Notes under the pieces: model-generated | Databases searched by the model: none | What the model was told of the DNA's origin: nothing | Seen by the model: only the letters and a program-made list of their open reading frames with translations | In this document: piece by piece, positions 30,119-42,651 of the stretch | Position numbering within the stretch: position 1 is the stretch's first letter | Layout: every line of letters begins with the position of its first letter | Position numbers and translations under genes: made by a program | From: Ceratopteris richardii | Taxonomy: Eukaryota > Streptophyta > Polypodiopsida > Polypodiales > Pteridaceae | Direction of reading: 5' to 3' | Length of the DNA stretch: 64,000 nt | NCBI GenBank assembly: GCA_020310875.1 | Contig: MU260073.1 | Span: 404,501-468,500, forward strand

Positions 30119-31177
30119 TCAATTGACAAGGTACACTGGAGTTGAAATAGCTTCTGCCCATAGATAATGTGGCAGCTTCTTCTCTTCAAGTATTGTTCGG
30201 GCTGATCCAACCAATGTCTTGTTTCTCCTCTCTGCAATTCCATTTAGTTGAGGAGAGTACCTAGTAGTCACTTCCCTTTTGATACCTTTGTCCTGCAAGA
30301 ACTCATCAAACTCTTTGGAGAAGTATTCTCCCCCTCCATCAGATCTGAGCTTCTTTAGTGATCTACTTGTATGATTCTCCACATGTGCAAGATACTTCTT
30401 GAAGCAATCAAATACTTCATTCTTACTCTTGATAAAGTATAGAACAGTCCATCTACTATGGTCGTCAATAAATGAGACATAATACCTTGATCCTGCCAAT
30501 GAAGGTTCTTGACTTGGTCCCCATACATCTGTGTGTACTAAGTCCAATAAGTTGTTGTGGATGTATCCTTTGTGGTTGAATGGTTGTCTTTGTGCCTTCC
30601 CAATCTGACATGCATCACACCTGTTGATCATGTGTTGCTTTGATATGTTCGGTAGTCCTAGAACACTTTGATCCCTGCATATATCCTTCAAGGTTCTTTC
30701 ATTTACATGAGCAAGTCTCTTATGCCACACTTCAAGCTCACTTAGGGTTTGAGACCCAAAGTTGAATAGAGCTATGTTCTTGGTTTCTCCTACTTCAAAA
30801 GTAAAGAGCCTACCATGCTTCTCACCTCGGGCTATCTTCTTGAAGCCTTGACATGGATCTTCCACAAAAGCTCCATGTTGGGTGAACCTAACTTGCAAGC
30901 CTTTTTCAACTATTTGGCCTACACTTATTAGGTTTTTAGTGATAGTGGGTACATAGAGAACCTTACTCAGAATGTTTGTCCTGCCATTGGAAGCTTTGAC
31001 ATTACCAATCTTCTCCACATTGTGCTTCGTGTCATCCCCTGTTTGCACTTCATGTCTATGCTTTGGACTTTCCAAGTCAGATAGAAGAGCAATGTTGCCT
31101 GCAACATGATTCGAGCATCCTGAATCTATGTAGAACAAATGATCATCTTCTTTACCTTCTTTGTGGCTTAGATTCAT
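30119..31177 (-). CDS. D2 protease and integrase
   Basis: 352 codons. Protease FYIDSGCSNHVAG (the DSGC form is normal for copia), the usual LYVPTITKNLISVGQ block, GAG-pre-integrase with HHCC (WHKRLAHVNE ... CDACQIGKAQR), then the DDE core: HTDVWGP, FIDDHSRW and SDGGGEYFSKEF, with YSPQLNGIAERRN. The stop at 30119 follows PVYLVN, where the frame is lost. The first Met is only a convenient start; the preceding nucleocapsid entry overlaps it. Confidence 0.9.
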   Translation of the reverse strand: MNLSHKEGKEDDHLFYIDSGCSNHVAGNIALLSDLESPKHRHEVQTGDDTKHNVEKIGNVKASNGRTNILSKVLYVPTITKNLISVGQIVEKGLQVRFTQHGAFVEDPCQGFKKIARGEKHGRLFTFEVGETKNIALFNFGSQTLSELEVWHKRLAHVNERTLKDICRDQSVLGLPNISKQHMINRCDACQIGKAQRQPFNHKGYIHNNLLDLVHTDVWGPSQEPSLAGSRYYVSFIDDHSRWTVLYFIKSKNEVFDCFKKYLAHVENHTSRSLKKLRSDGGGEYFSKEFDEFLQDKGIKREVTTRYSPQLNGIAERRNKTLVGSARTILEEKKLPHYLWAEAISTPVYLVN

Positions 31178-31669
31178 AAGAAAAAATGAGTCTTCATGTG
31201 GTTGATCTTCTGAATAATTGTTGTAGTCCCTTCTATTATAGCTTCTATTGTTGTTGTTGAAGTTGTGTCCACCTCTGCCTCTATTGCTACCATATCCACC
31301 TCTTCCACTTCCTTTCTGGGTCTTCCCATTGAACCAGCAATTCTAAGTGGTGTGGTTGGTCTTATCGCATATGGCACAAGGTTGAACATTTTGACCTTTG
31401 TCTTTGTCTTGCTTTGGTCCTTTCTTCTTCCCTTTCCACTTGCTCTTGCTTGCGAAGTTGGCTTGAGAAGTCTCTTCTTCATCTTCTTCCTTCTTCTTGC
31501 CTTTGTGCTTCTTATCCTTCTTATCTGCATATAGATTCACTTGAAAGCAATATGGACTTACAAGGGCACTTAGTGGATCCATAACAGCTTTGAAATGATC
31601 CCTGTTTTGCTCTTGTAAGCTTTGGTTTACTTCTTGAGCTTTGGCAATATGTCTATGTAGGAATCCCAC
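31174..31669 (-). pseudogene. D2 gag end (nucleocapsid), stop inside the zinc knuckle, fused to coiled coil
   Basis: A Lys/Glu-rich stretch (DKKDKKHKGKKKEEDEEE) leads to CAICDKTNHTT, where a TAG at 31343-31345 falls inside the CX2CX4HX4C knuckle just before its last Cys. A Gly/Arg/Asn-rich tail continues in the same region to the protease. Upstream of about 31545 the frame reads as coiled coil (AKAQEVNQSLQEQNRDHF) not typical of copia gag, marking the junction with the next entry. Confidence 0.7.
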
Positions 31670-33740
31670 ATTTCTAGTGAGTCTAGCATTTTTGTCATCT
31701 AGGCACGTAGTTGCTCCTCCATTTCTTTGATAGCATACTTGTTATGTGCCTTTGATTGCAAATCTAGTGCATTATGTGCATCTTTCAACTAGGCGTATCA
31801 TGCATTGAGGGAAGCATTTTCTATTATAAGTGAGTTGAGTTGCGTATGCAAACTAAGGGATGATTCTTATAGTTGTGTGATCCTTTACCCTAAATTGGCA
31901 TATTCTCATGCACGTAAACATTTGATGGATGGCCATAGCTACAATAGATGAAGTATATACAGGATTTACATGTATGGATACAGGTTGATTGAAGGGTGAG
32001 GCATCAAGAAGAGGATGGGTGATGGGGAGAGTGCATACGAATGTGAACACTCTAGTGTGTGGTGGTAAAGTTGGGGGTTGGGGAAGTGATTCCCAAGGTG
32101 GGGAGGTGCCATAGTTGGTGGTGAAATGTCATCAGCTCCAACATGGCGGTGTGAGTGGTTGTGATAGTCAATAATGGAATGGGTTGTGTGGCCAACAGTC
32201 AAGTCTCATGAAACTTGAGAAATATGCATAGTAGTTTGTACAGGTTGGGTATGAGATGTTCTAAGGCAAAAATTAGTACCAAGGAGGGGTGAAACAATAT
32301 TATCCCAAGAGAAGCTTCTAGTGGTGGGTGGATCGAATGGTGAAAAATTTTGTTTTTGATGGGAGGATATGTGGTTTGACTAGGGCTAAAATTAGAGGAG
32401 AAGGGGGACAAAGTTGAGGAGGAAAAAGGTGTGATTTCGGGTTGGAGGGATGGTGGAAAAAGGGCGAGTATAGGGGGTGCTAGAGCAATGATGGAAGGAG
32501 TTGTGGTTATTGATGGATCTGTTTGAGATGCTAAAACAATGCCTTTGGTGGCTTCATAAGTAACTCAGGGTGGAGAATGTGGTGGGGATACAATTACATG
32601 GAAACAAGGTGGTATTTGAGGAGGGGTTTTGAAAATAATCTATAATTCCTACAAGATTAGGTTTTGAGAGGACAAATGAAAAATGGGGGGTTGATCTAAT
32701 GAGGTTGTGTGGATTAGGGGTATTGTTGGAGTATGTCCCCTAAGGGTGGGTGAGAGAGATTTGGTGAAATTGGCACATTGATTGTTTCAATTTGGATTGG
32801 CTGCATTTAGACTCTTTGTGGATCATATTTCATTAGGGGGTGATTGATTAGGAAGTTGAGTGCATCGAGCACCTCAACTACTTGTGTCACCGTGTATATC
32901 CTTCCAATGAAGGTGCATCGAACCCATTGTTCTCTACCTCCTCTTGCAAAAGAGTGTGGATTTGTTCTTCATTAAGCTCTTGTATAGCCCTTATGGCTAT
33001 ACCATATTAGCATGTAGCCTCTCTAGTGTTGCATGGTAAGAAAATATGTTAGGTTGTTGTTTAACTTTTGTGTATTGTTGTTCATTGTGTGCATAATGTC
33101 GCTAAGTATTTCTTTCTTTTTCACCTTCACTCAGGGGTCTTTCATCATCAACTTGATCTATCCTTGTATGAAATTCTTCCTAATGTGTATGGATCTGAGG
33201 TCCTTTATACCCTTGTGAGACATAACAAACATCAGAATATTGAAATTCTCCAAAATCAATCACTTCTAGCTTGAGCTAAAAAGTTTCATCAACATGCATT
33301 GTAGTGCCTATTACTAGAAATACAAAATAGGAGCCAATAGGTGGAGTTGGCTTGACAACTATGGTTTTTTTTGTGGTAGCTTACACGTGTTGTTGGTTGT
33401 GGCTCTTGTAGAGTGTTGGTGTTTGAGGGGGTTGGCTAAGTGACTCTAATCACAAAAGGAGGAACCGATGGTTTTGACATTGTTCTAGTATGACTACTAT
33501 CTCAAATGGTTGTAAACATGATATGCTTCTACGCACCTACTTACTCAATTGTCCAAAAGAGGGTCTGCAACCCTTCACTACTTGCAGTTGGATCCTATTG
33601 AGGGCTCTCCCAATGGAGATTTCCTAGGCCAAGAACATATACACGATTCTTGTAGTGGCACTACACCCATTCAACATTGGATTTGTTGGCCACTTTTGAT
33701 TGGCCATGTAGAGTTAGTCCATGATCCAATGCAATAAAAT
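31550..33740 (-). pseudogene. Relic of an E1-type coiled-coil gene
   Basis: Minus-strand reading in broken frames: a polar N-terminal part (about 33740-32800, including AIQELNEEQIHTLLQEEVE near 32960), a long Pro/Ser/Thr-rich stretch (about 32700-31970), then clear heptads (ITQL.ESSLSLHTQLNSLI, LKDAHNALDLQSKAHNKYA, IKEMEEQLRA) at about 31900-31690. This is the same order of parts as extra gene 1 of E1, and I infer kinship from that, not from residue matches. It is cut by copia D2 at its C-terminal end. Stops are frequent. Confidence 0.45.
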
Positions 33741-34479
<739 letters not shown>

Positions 34480-36470
34480 ATATGATTTCCTTCCAAAGAT
34501 GTGAGGATCCAAATGAACCTAGGTGTGAAATGTGCCCCCGTATCTTTGAAGGTATGGATGGTGGGATTAGGATCTTTAACATCAATCTCAAAGCAACTAC
34601 TTCACTTCACGTCAGTACTAGCATCATACCAAATAACCATTTCGAAATCAAGACAATGAATAGGCCACACTTTCCTTTACGACCCCCTCAAGGTAGAGAA
34701 AAAGTTTTGTGCCTTGTGATTCCACTAGTTCATGGACCCCTTGAAGTATGAAGATGGTTAAGACCTATATTAGGTAGCAAAGTGCATAAGGAACCACTAC
34801 AATGGTTCAAGAGATCCTTATGATCATATGGTAGAATTCGAGCAAGTCTTGCATGCTCAAAAGGTAGATGACTTTTTTGTCCAGTATGAATCTCTTGCTC
34901 CTCACACTTACTAGGACTTCTTTGACTTGGTTTCGGCCCTTAGATTCCAACCCCTTTGTGAATATAGAACAATTCGTCAAGAAATTCATTGTTTAATTCA
35001 CTAAGAGGGGCATTAAACACGACTCCTATTGCTTGATCCATAATTTAAAGCAAAGCTAATGAATCTATGAGGTTAGCAGTCAAACGGTTCGATCAATATG
35101 TCGCCAGATGTCTTATGGTAGAGAGACTTACCTAGCAGAAAATGACATATTTATTTCTAGATGTATTCAAGTGAATTTGAGAACCCTAGTGTATGTGAAA
35201 CAATTGTAGATGTTGTGTGAATCTCTAAGGGAATGCATAGATTTGGAAGATAATCTTGCGGACGATTTGAAAATTCCATAGAGCCCTACCAAATCTAAGG
35301 ATGCATCTACTAATGCAACTGCACAAACCAACCGAGTACAAGAACTGGCAGATTTGGTGGTAAAAAATATAGGTTTCCAAGGACAAAAGAATTATCAAAA
35401 CCCACCCATGAGGATGCCCATGCTAAGGAGGTATGTGCACTATGGAGGTGACCATCCATCTCATGCTTGTGCAAGAGAAGTACTTGCTCCTGCACAACCA
35501 TATCAATCTAATAGACAATGGGCACAAGGGCCTTGTCTATACTATCATATTGAACAAAGATACACCAATCACACAACTGCGAAATGCCCATATAACAAAA
35601 AATTTAGGCCACTTCCACCACCATAGTGCAAGGTGTATGGATACCCACCTAGAGAACAAGGCAAGAACGTTCCAAGATATGATCCATATCAAGGACCACC
35701 CATGATTCCAAGAGCATATGAGTATCAAGCATACACCCAACCTCAACCCCTACTAGGGCAACAACCCCCACATCCATAGAATGTAGTACCTGTCAAATGC
35801 ACATAGCCTAAAGAAAATCTAGATAGAGCTATAGTGCCTATGTCACCATTAATGAGTGTAGAAAGTTTAAATCAAGACTATGATCATGGTTATGGAGATT
35901 ACTATTCGTATGACCAAAATCTCATAGAATATGAATCTTCTTATGAACAACAATACTATGAGCATGACAATTGGGAACCGTTATGGATTTGAATACACCA
36001 ACCTCATGTATACAAATCTTAGAGCTCAAGATCTTGGAAGACCGATAGCAATGCCACGTGCCCCTAGAGGACCATGTTATAGATGTGGAGGAGACCATTT
36101 TATTATGGAATGTATGATGCCCTACCACCCACCACCCCCTAGAGTTTGGGAAGGGTATTGCAGTGACTGTGAGAAAGAACACTTGTTTAGAGTCTACCCC
36201 AAGAACCCATCCACATCTCAAATCAATGTGATTGAGGCAATAGAGCCCTCAAGAAGCGACAAGTATACATCATGTCATTAAAAGACATCACTAGAGCCAA
36301 AGCAAAGCAAACCATGGAAAATCAAAGACCTGATAGCCTAGAAAAGGAAAAAAGGATAGAATCTTCACCCCAAGTAGTAGAAGATTTAGAAAAATTCTCT
36401 AAAACCTCAAAAACAAAAAAAAACTCAAAGATGGAAAGCAAGAAGATGGTGAAACAGCAATGATATTGCA
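34480..36470 (+). pseudogene. Family-B gag relic
   Basis: Nucleotide-level likeness to the B gag: GAGATCCTTATGATCAT (34812) and the following capsid region to about 35280, then zinc-knuckle sequence including CYRCGGDHFIMEC (36075-36113), again with the short CX2CX3HX4C spacing, and a Tyr/Gln/Pro-rich segment at 35610-35950. Many stops and shifts. The Lys/Ser-rich tail ends near 36470, where the sequence switches to an E1-type RT. Confidence 0.72.
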
Positions 36471-36479
36471 TGAATCTAA

Positions 36480-38250
36480 ACTATTCCATGAAGGTTAAAG
36501 AAGAATTGCATAAAGTGATGGAAGTTGGTGACCCATTCCCTTTACCATACTGTGATACATTGCTCGAATCAATTGTAGGGGCCAAGATTTATAGTTTTTT
36601 AGATGGCTTTAGTTGCTACAATTAGATCAAAATAGCTCTCAAAGACGGAGAAAGAACTATTTTTATTATGCAATGGGGTTGTTTGCCTCCACCCTTATGA
36701 ATTTTGGACTTGAGAATGCCCCACCCACATTTCAAAAACGGATCATGTAGGTGTTTGAACCATATCTAGCAACAATTATGAAAGCATTTTTGGATGAATT
36801 CAGTGTGTCAAGAAGTAAACTACAAAATTTGGAATAATTGGGATTATGTTTTCATAAGTGTGGGGAATATTAGTTATCTTTTAATCCGGATAAATTTGTA
36901 GTTTGTGTTTCAAGTGGAATATTATTAGGAGACATTGTCAATAAGTAGTTCATAACAATCGACCCTCAAAAGATTGATTAGATTGCAAATGTGGTTCCTC
37001 CATGCAACATAAAATAGCTTATGTGGTTCAATGGTCAAGTTAAATGGCATTTCACATGTATGAAGTATTTAGCTCAAGTTTGTGCTCCTCTAAAACAATG
37101 CTCACAAGGAAGGATGTTGTATACAAGCACAAAGACGAGCAATAACAAGCATTCTATCTTATAAAAAAGATGTTAGTTAGAACACCTATACTTATATTTC
37201 AAAATGGTGAATTTCCCTTTCACTTATTTATAGATGCATCGCATATAGCCATAAGGGGCAGTATTGATGCAAGAAGTGTAGAAAGGATGGTATAAGCCGA
37301 TATACTCTACTATTAGAGTATTAAATCAAGCTGAGACAATTATACTATCATTGAACTCAAATGCCTAGGAATTATATATGGCCATCAAAACTTTTGTCTT
37401 TATCTGCCAGCAAACATGGTAGTCAAGCATGTGGACCACCAATAACTTATATACTTGATAAGAAAGCCTTAGCCATCGTGAGGAATAACATGCTAGATTG
37501 TATCAATATAGGAGTTCAACTGCATAGTTGTACATCATCCATGGAAATGGTATGCTATTGCAGATTATTTGAGTATATTGGATGTAGGAGGATAAATCAA
37601 GGTAGGAGCAGAAGTTTTGCAAAAATTCATGGTGTTTGGCATGGAATCAGATTCAACTAATGATAGTTGGTATACAAACGTGTTGCAATTTTTATTAACC
37701 AACATGTTCTTGGACTAGTTGGCTAAGGGAAAATTCAAGAGAATTGCACTTAAAAATAAGGACTATCAAACTACAGTAGGAAGATCAGCCATAGATTATC
37801 TTTGGGGTACATATAGGGCTAGCTAGCGAACATGTTGCATGTGAGGGAAGAATTGGAAAATTTTGCAGTCAAAATTATGATGGTCAACAATTTTCAAAGA
37901 TGCTTATTTCTTTGCAAAGAATTTTGAAGTATGCCAAAAGGAGGGAAGACCATTAAATCGTGAACACATAGTTGTAGCCAGTTTTTCCATTAATAGCCTT
38001 TGTAAAATGGGGTTTGGATTTGTTAGGTCCCATTCATCCATCTGGAAGAACACAAAAGATGTATACTCTAGCAACAATTGACTACTATAGCAAATGGGTG
38101 GAAGTGATCACATTAAAGGATAGGTAATTTGACGAAAGATTTGGAGGAACAGAGTACATCTATGTAGTTGACAAAGTCCAATATCTAACACCATGGCACC
38201 TCAAAGTGGAGGTAGCATAGAACAATCCTTTTAGATTATTAGGACCTCAA
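36480..38250 (+). pseudogene. E1-type gypsy pol relic: RT, RNase H, integrase
   Basis: RT blocks in broken frames: GLENAPPTFQK (36710), a FLDEFSV stretch in place of the YLDD box (36790), SFNPDKFVVCVSSG and GDIVNK (36880-36950), and FNGQVKWHFTCMKYLAQVCAP (37030-37090), which matches the E1 FMGQVRWHGRHLRWLAHL form and not the B form. RNase H traces lie at 37190-37450. The integrase core has FVKWGLDLLGPIHPSG...TIDYYSKWVE at 38000-38110. Heavily decayed. Confidence 0.7.
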
Positions 38251-38259
38251 TCAATGAAA

Positions 38260-39130
38260 AATAAGAACTCATTTGCACTCTAAATAATTAAGATCAACTT
38301 TATGAGTCTTAGACATGTAAACTTAAAGTGAATTTGTCATTGGTAAAAGGTAAAATGTGCGCTCACCTATAGGAGTTACCCTAATACAAAATAGGTTGGC
38401 GGAGTTGCATCAACGACTATAGGAGTTGCACAAAAAACTTATTGATAGATAAAAAGTGTGTGTAGAGTTAAAGGTCTAGAAAAATATTGGAATGTCAATA
38501 TCATACAAAAAATGAAATCTATTCAAAAGAGAATTTCTATTCTAGAGGCTGATAATGAATTTCTACGACGTAAGGATCACGCTTATCATGAGATAAGCAA
38601 TACACTTCAAGATATCAGAAAAGAGTTGGATCTAGAAGTATGTTATGTCAACACACTTAAGATCAATGTTTTGAATTAAACTTTGCTAACCAACATAGAG
38701 AGGGTATGCTATGAAATTTAGGATTGAGTTCTTATTTTATCGGAGGAAGTACACAATAAATTTGAAGGCATTCTACTAAAAAATGAAGTGATGGATATGC
38801 AACCAATTATGCAATATTAAGATAACATAATTGTAGCTCTAGAAGCAATTATAGAGACCTCGCATGATATGTTAAGGAGAAAGGATGGAAAAAATAAAAA
38901 AACAAGTTGAATTAGTAGCAATAATCACAATGTACTAAGCATCTAAAATAGATGGTGCTCTTGGTGCAACTACTAAGAAGTTGATGTATCCATTATTAGA
39001 GATTTTATTATCTATAGATAGAATTTAGAAATCTGATCATATAATGGTGGAAAGTGCTAAACAATCAAGGTCAACAGAGCTCACTATGAAGGATGAAGGG
39101 CAAACTAATAGAGACAACACAATCGAAATT
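38260..39130 (+). pseudogene. Coiled-coil gene relic downstream of the E1-type pol relic
   Basis: A 74-codon open frame (38458-38679; ISILEADNEFLRRKDHAYHE, ISNTLQDIRKELDLEV) is strongly heptad-like. Further charged helical pieces follow to about 39130. The place, after an E1-type integrase, is that of the extra genes in E1, so this is probably the same kind of gene in an old relative. The segment 39131-39663 has one short readable stretch and nothing recognised. Confidence 0.5.
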
Positions 39131-39663
39131 AAAATGCAATCACCTTATGAAGATGTGTTGTAGTCTAGTGCTCAATGGACAATGTCTCCCTGATGTTTTT
39201 ATCAAAAGTAAAAAAAAAATCCCACTGGATAGTGCCAAGTGTTGAACAAGAATGTGATGCAAGTCTTATCAGTTAGAGTATTTTCTTCATAATTAACTAG
39301 ATTATTTAAGAACTATGTAGAAGACTTATCATTTTGGGGTGAACTTTATTGTAACATTTTAAGGATTAAAATCTATATTACATGATATGATATGAAGGGG
39401 TTCTGTTGTATTATGAGACTATTCATAAGAAGTTTGGTGGGCTATTGAAAGGATTAATGAGGATGATGTGCAAAAAAATGTACACCCGAGATGGATTTCT
39501 AGGTTCATCAAGAAATGCTAATGTTCAACTTTTAAATATGGTGTCAAAGTTCGTGTTGCATTGGAGGTAAGTCAAATGCGTGATTTTTCTATTTGAAAAA
39601 TGAAGTATGTAGGTGAATTTGCTGATATACATTCATGGTAATCTCTTCACGTAAGGTAGATTA

Positions 39664-39889
39664 TGTTGGTTAAGGACTTAAAAAGCACACAAACAACACA
39701 ATCAAGTAGAAGAAGCTTGGAGAACAACAAAAAATTGATTGTGTGACCAAGTGAATATGCAAAGTTAGGTGAACCATTAGGGTTAGAGGCATATATATAA
39801 GCGAGAGGAAACAACCTTTTAAAGAGGGAAAAAATTTCTCTATCGGTCCTAAGTGTGTACATACATATCAGTATCCAAATATATCAACA
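39664..39889 (-). repeat. A2 3' LTR
   Basis: TGTTGGTTAAGG to ATATCAACA, 226 bp, matching the A1 LTR throughout, including a TATATATAAG segment at the place of the A1 TATA box. Confidence 0.85.
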
Positions 39890-42455
39890 AATCCCCCTAG
39901 GAGTGATGTGGCAAACATGAGTTGGAAGTGCAAAGCTATGTGGAATGAAATCAATCCACAAAAGGAAGTAAGCCCAAAGATTTGTGAAAACCTTCAAACT
40001 TCTCCTTAGGTAGAGCCTTTGTGAAAAGGTCTACAACATTATCTTATGTGGATGAATAAGGCAAATTGATCTTTCTTGTAGAGATTCTCTCCCTAACATA
40101 ATGATAATGCATCTCAATGTGCTTTTTGCAAGCATGGAACACAACTTTCCTTGCAGCTACCAATGTTCTGTGAGTATCAATAAGATGGAGGTGGCAAAAG
40201 AGAAAACAACACCCAAATCAGCCAAAGGGCATCTAAGCCAAACCACTCAACAATAGTTGTGAAAGTTGCTTTATACTCAACCTTGCAACTAGAAGTGGCC
40301 AAAATATGGTGCTTCTTGCTCAACTTAGATATTCATGAGCTATCAAACATGAAGCAAGAACCATTGGTGTACACATGAATGTCATAGCAAGCTACCCAAT
40401 GTCAATAAAAATAAATCATGTAATTCTAGCAATAATGATCCTACCTTGGGATAAAACAATCCAAGTATCTAGGTACCACTCAAGTAGCAAATGAGGTGCT
40501 TAACTACCTATCAATGATTGACACCTAGGAAATGCATGAACATCCTCATCTGAAAGAGATTGAATATCAAGATGGGCTATGCAAGATTAAATCAAGCATC
40601 CAATAGCTTGCTGATAGAGAAAGACATGAAATGCATCTAGCATCATGAAGACTCAACATTAAACCTATTTCCATGGGACTCAAAATTTGTTTGCAATTGT
40701 TGAGTCCAAAATGTTGCAATAATGTGTCAATGTATTTTGTTTGGCACAAATATATTCCCCCATCAGCTTGCATAAATCGAATGCCAAAATAATGATGTGA
40801 AAAGCCTAGATCTGACATCTCAGAAGAGGCATGAAAATCAACCTTAATTTCAGCAATATTCTTCTCATATGACCCATGAGCAGCATATCATCAACATATA
40901 CAACAATGATCAAAAGTACATCATCTACATGCTTAGCATATAAGGTGATCTCCTAGAATCCATGTGCTAGAAAGTATGCATGTATGGTTTCAAACCAAGC
41001 ACATGGTGAATGCTTCAATCCACACAATCCCATTTTCAACTTGCACACATTGTTTTCATGCCCTTTCTACACAACAGCATGGGGGAAAGATACATATACT
41101 TCTTCATGTAAATCACCATTTAGTAATGTAGTTTTAATGTACAATTTATGTACATTGAAACCATGATGAGTTGCAAGTCCACAAATGCTATGAACATTGG
41201 TCATTCAACACGTGGGAGCAAAGGTCTCATCAAAATAGATGCACTCATCTTGACCATAACCTTTGGAAACAAGCCTAGTTGTATACAAATCAATTGTTCC
41301 ATCAAGATTATGCTTCAACTTGTATAGCCATTTAGTGCCAATGGCCTTTTCCTAGAGGAAAATTTCACAAAGACCAGGTACCATTCTTCATAGTAGCATC
41401 ATATTTTGATTTCATAGCAGTCATCCAATTTTCTAAATTCTATCCTTCATCATAAGAAACATGCTTATTCTCATAAAAAAGACTAGAGACAACCATTGCA
41501 CAGAAGGTTGATGCAAAAGAAGCACTACGAGATCTTGAACAAGTATGATATGAAAAAGTGCATCTAACTTGTTATCTATCAAAGTCTACACTAGCCATTC
41601 GGGCATAGTTTTGGCCTCTTCTATGTCACTTCTCTCATTAATAGGTACATCAAGTAAAATCGCTTGGCATTAGAAATATAATGATCTCCATTATCATTCG
41701 AAGCTTGTAAGGGTTGAGAAATAGCATCACTAGCAGTAGCATTTGAGTGTCCACCTGTAAAAAGAGGTAGAAAAGTATCATACACATCCTTTGAGCTAGT
41801 TGATGTCTCCTTGATACATGATAGTAAGGGCTGAATACCATCTTCCACAAAAAGAACACATGAATAATCAAAATAAATTTAGTCTTGGGATGATACAGAT
41901 GATAGCCTTTGCTTTTAGAACTATACCCAACAAAAATTACATTTCATTGCCTTATCATCCAATTTTTTACATTGTTATTCAAGCACTAAGGCATATGCCA
42001 AGAAACAAAAAACATGCAAATGAGCAACAGATGAACTGTGACCATGCCAAGCCTCATATGGAGTGATACACTGCAATGCTTTGGCCTAGTAAGTACATAT
42101 GTTGCATACATAACAACCTCAAGCCAAATGCTATGTGGTAAAGCCTAAGTTTTGACCATACATCTTGCCATTTCCATGAGAGATATGTTCTTCCTCTTAG
42201 CAGATTTATTTTGTTGAGGTGTATACAACAATCTACATTGATGCCTTACCCCATGCTCAATGAGAAATGCATTAAAATCAAAAGACATATACTTCCCCCC
42301 TTGATCAAAAGAGAAACTGCCTATTTTACATGCTGACATATTTTTCAGCCATAAAAAGGAACTCTTTAAAGCACATAAATACTTCAGAATTTGCTTTCAA
42401 TGGATAGACCCATGCACACATCAACAATTCATCAATCAACTTCATGAAGTATAAG
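39664..42455 (-). mobile_element. Ty1/copia element A2, 5'-truncated relic
   Basis: 3' LTR (39664-39889), polypurine tract (CCTAGGGGGATT, minus, 39890-39901), then RNase H, RT and integrase relics aligned with A1 throughout. Readable parts: RT end SDLGFSHHYFGIRFMQ (40567-40818), a linker at 41621-41848 and integrase SACKIGSFSFDQGGKYMSFD (42145-42339, Glu replaced by Lys in GGKY). The alignment with A1 stops at about 42455 in the integrase, where a B LTR fragment begins. Older than A1: many stops and substitutions. Confidence 0.85.
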
Positions 42456-42640
42456 TCATGCCTCAACATTCCATTGTTCCTCTCTTTGTTCTTAACTTGT
42501 GTGCATGTGTGTGTGTATGTGTGTGCATGCTTGTGTGCTTCTCACTCATTCACTTTTCCACTTCACTTGCTTATTGTCATCGTACCTCCCTCACATCTTT
42601 CTGGATTGACAATTATGAGGTGGATCTCCTAAGGTTTAAG
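42456..42640 (+). repeat. Family-B LTR fragment (end portion)
   Basis: CATTGTTCCTCTCTTTG, the GT-rich tract and GGATTGACAATTATGAGGTGG match the last 180 bp of the B LTR at 16835-17000. It abuts A2 on the left and a copia fragment on the right, with no PBS. Confidence 0.75.
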
Positions 42641-42651
42641 GCTTGATTCAT

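Larger units (their letters stand above)
26912..31545 (-). mobile_element. Ty1/copia element D2, 5'-truncated
   Basis: 3' LTR (26912-27992), polypurine tract, RNase H, RT, integrase, protease and the nucleocapsid part of gag, all on the minus strand. The gag N-terminus, PBS and 5' LTR are absent: upstream of about 31545 the sequence becomes a coiled-coil gene of E1 type. Internal breaks are listed with each part. The closest relative in the window is D4 at the right edge. Confidence 0.88.
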
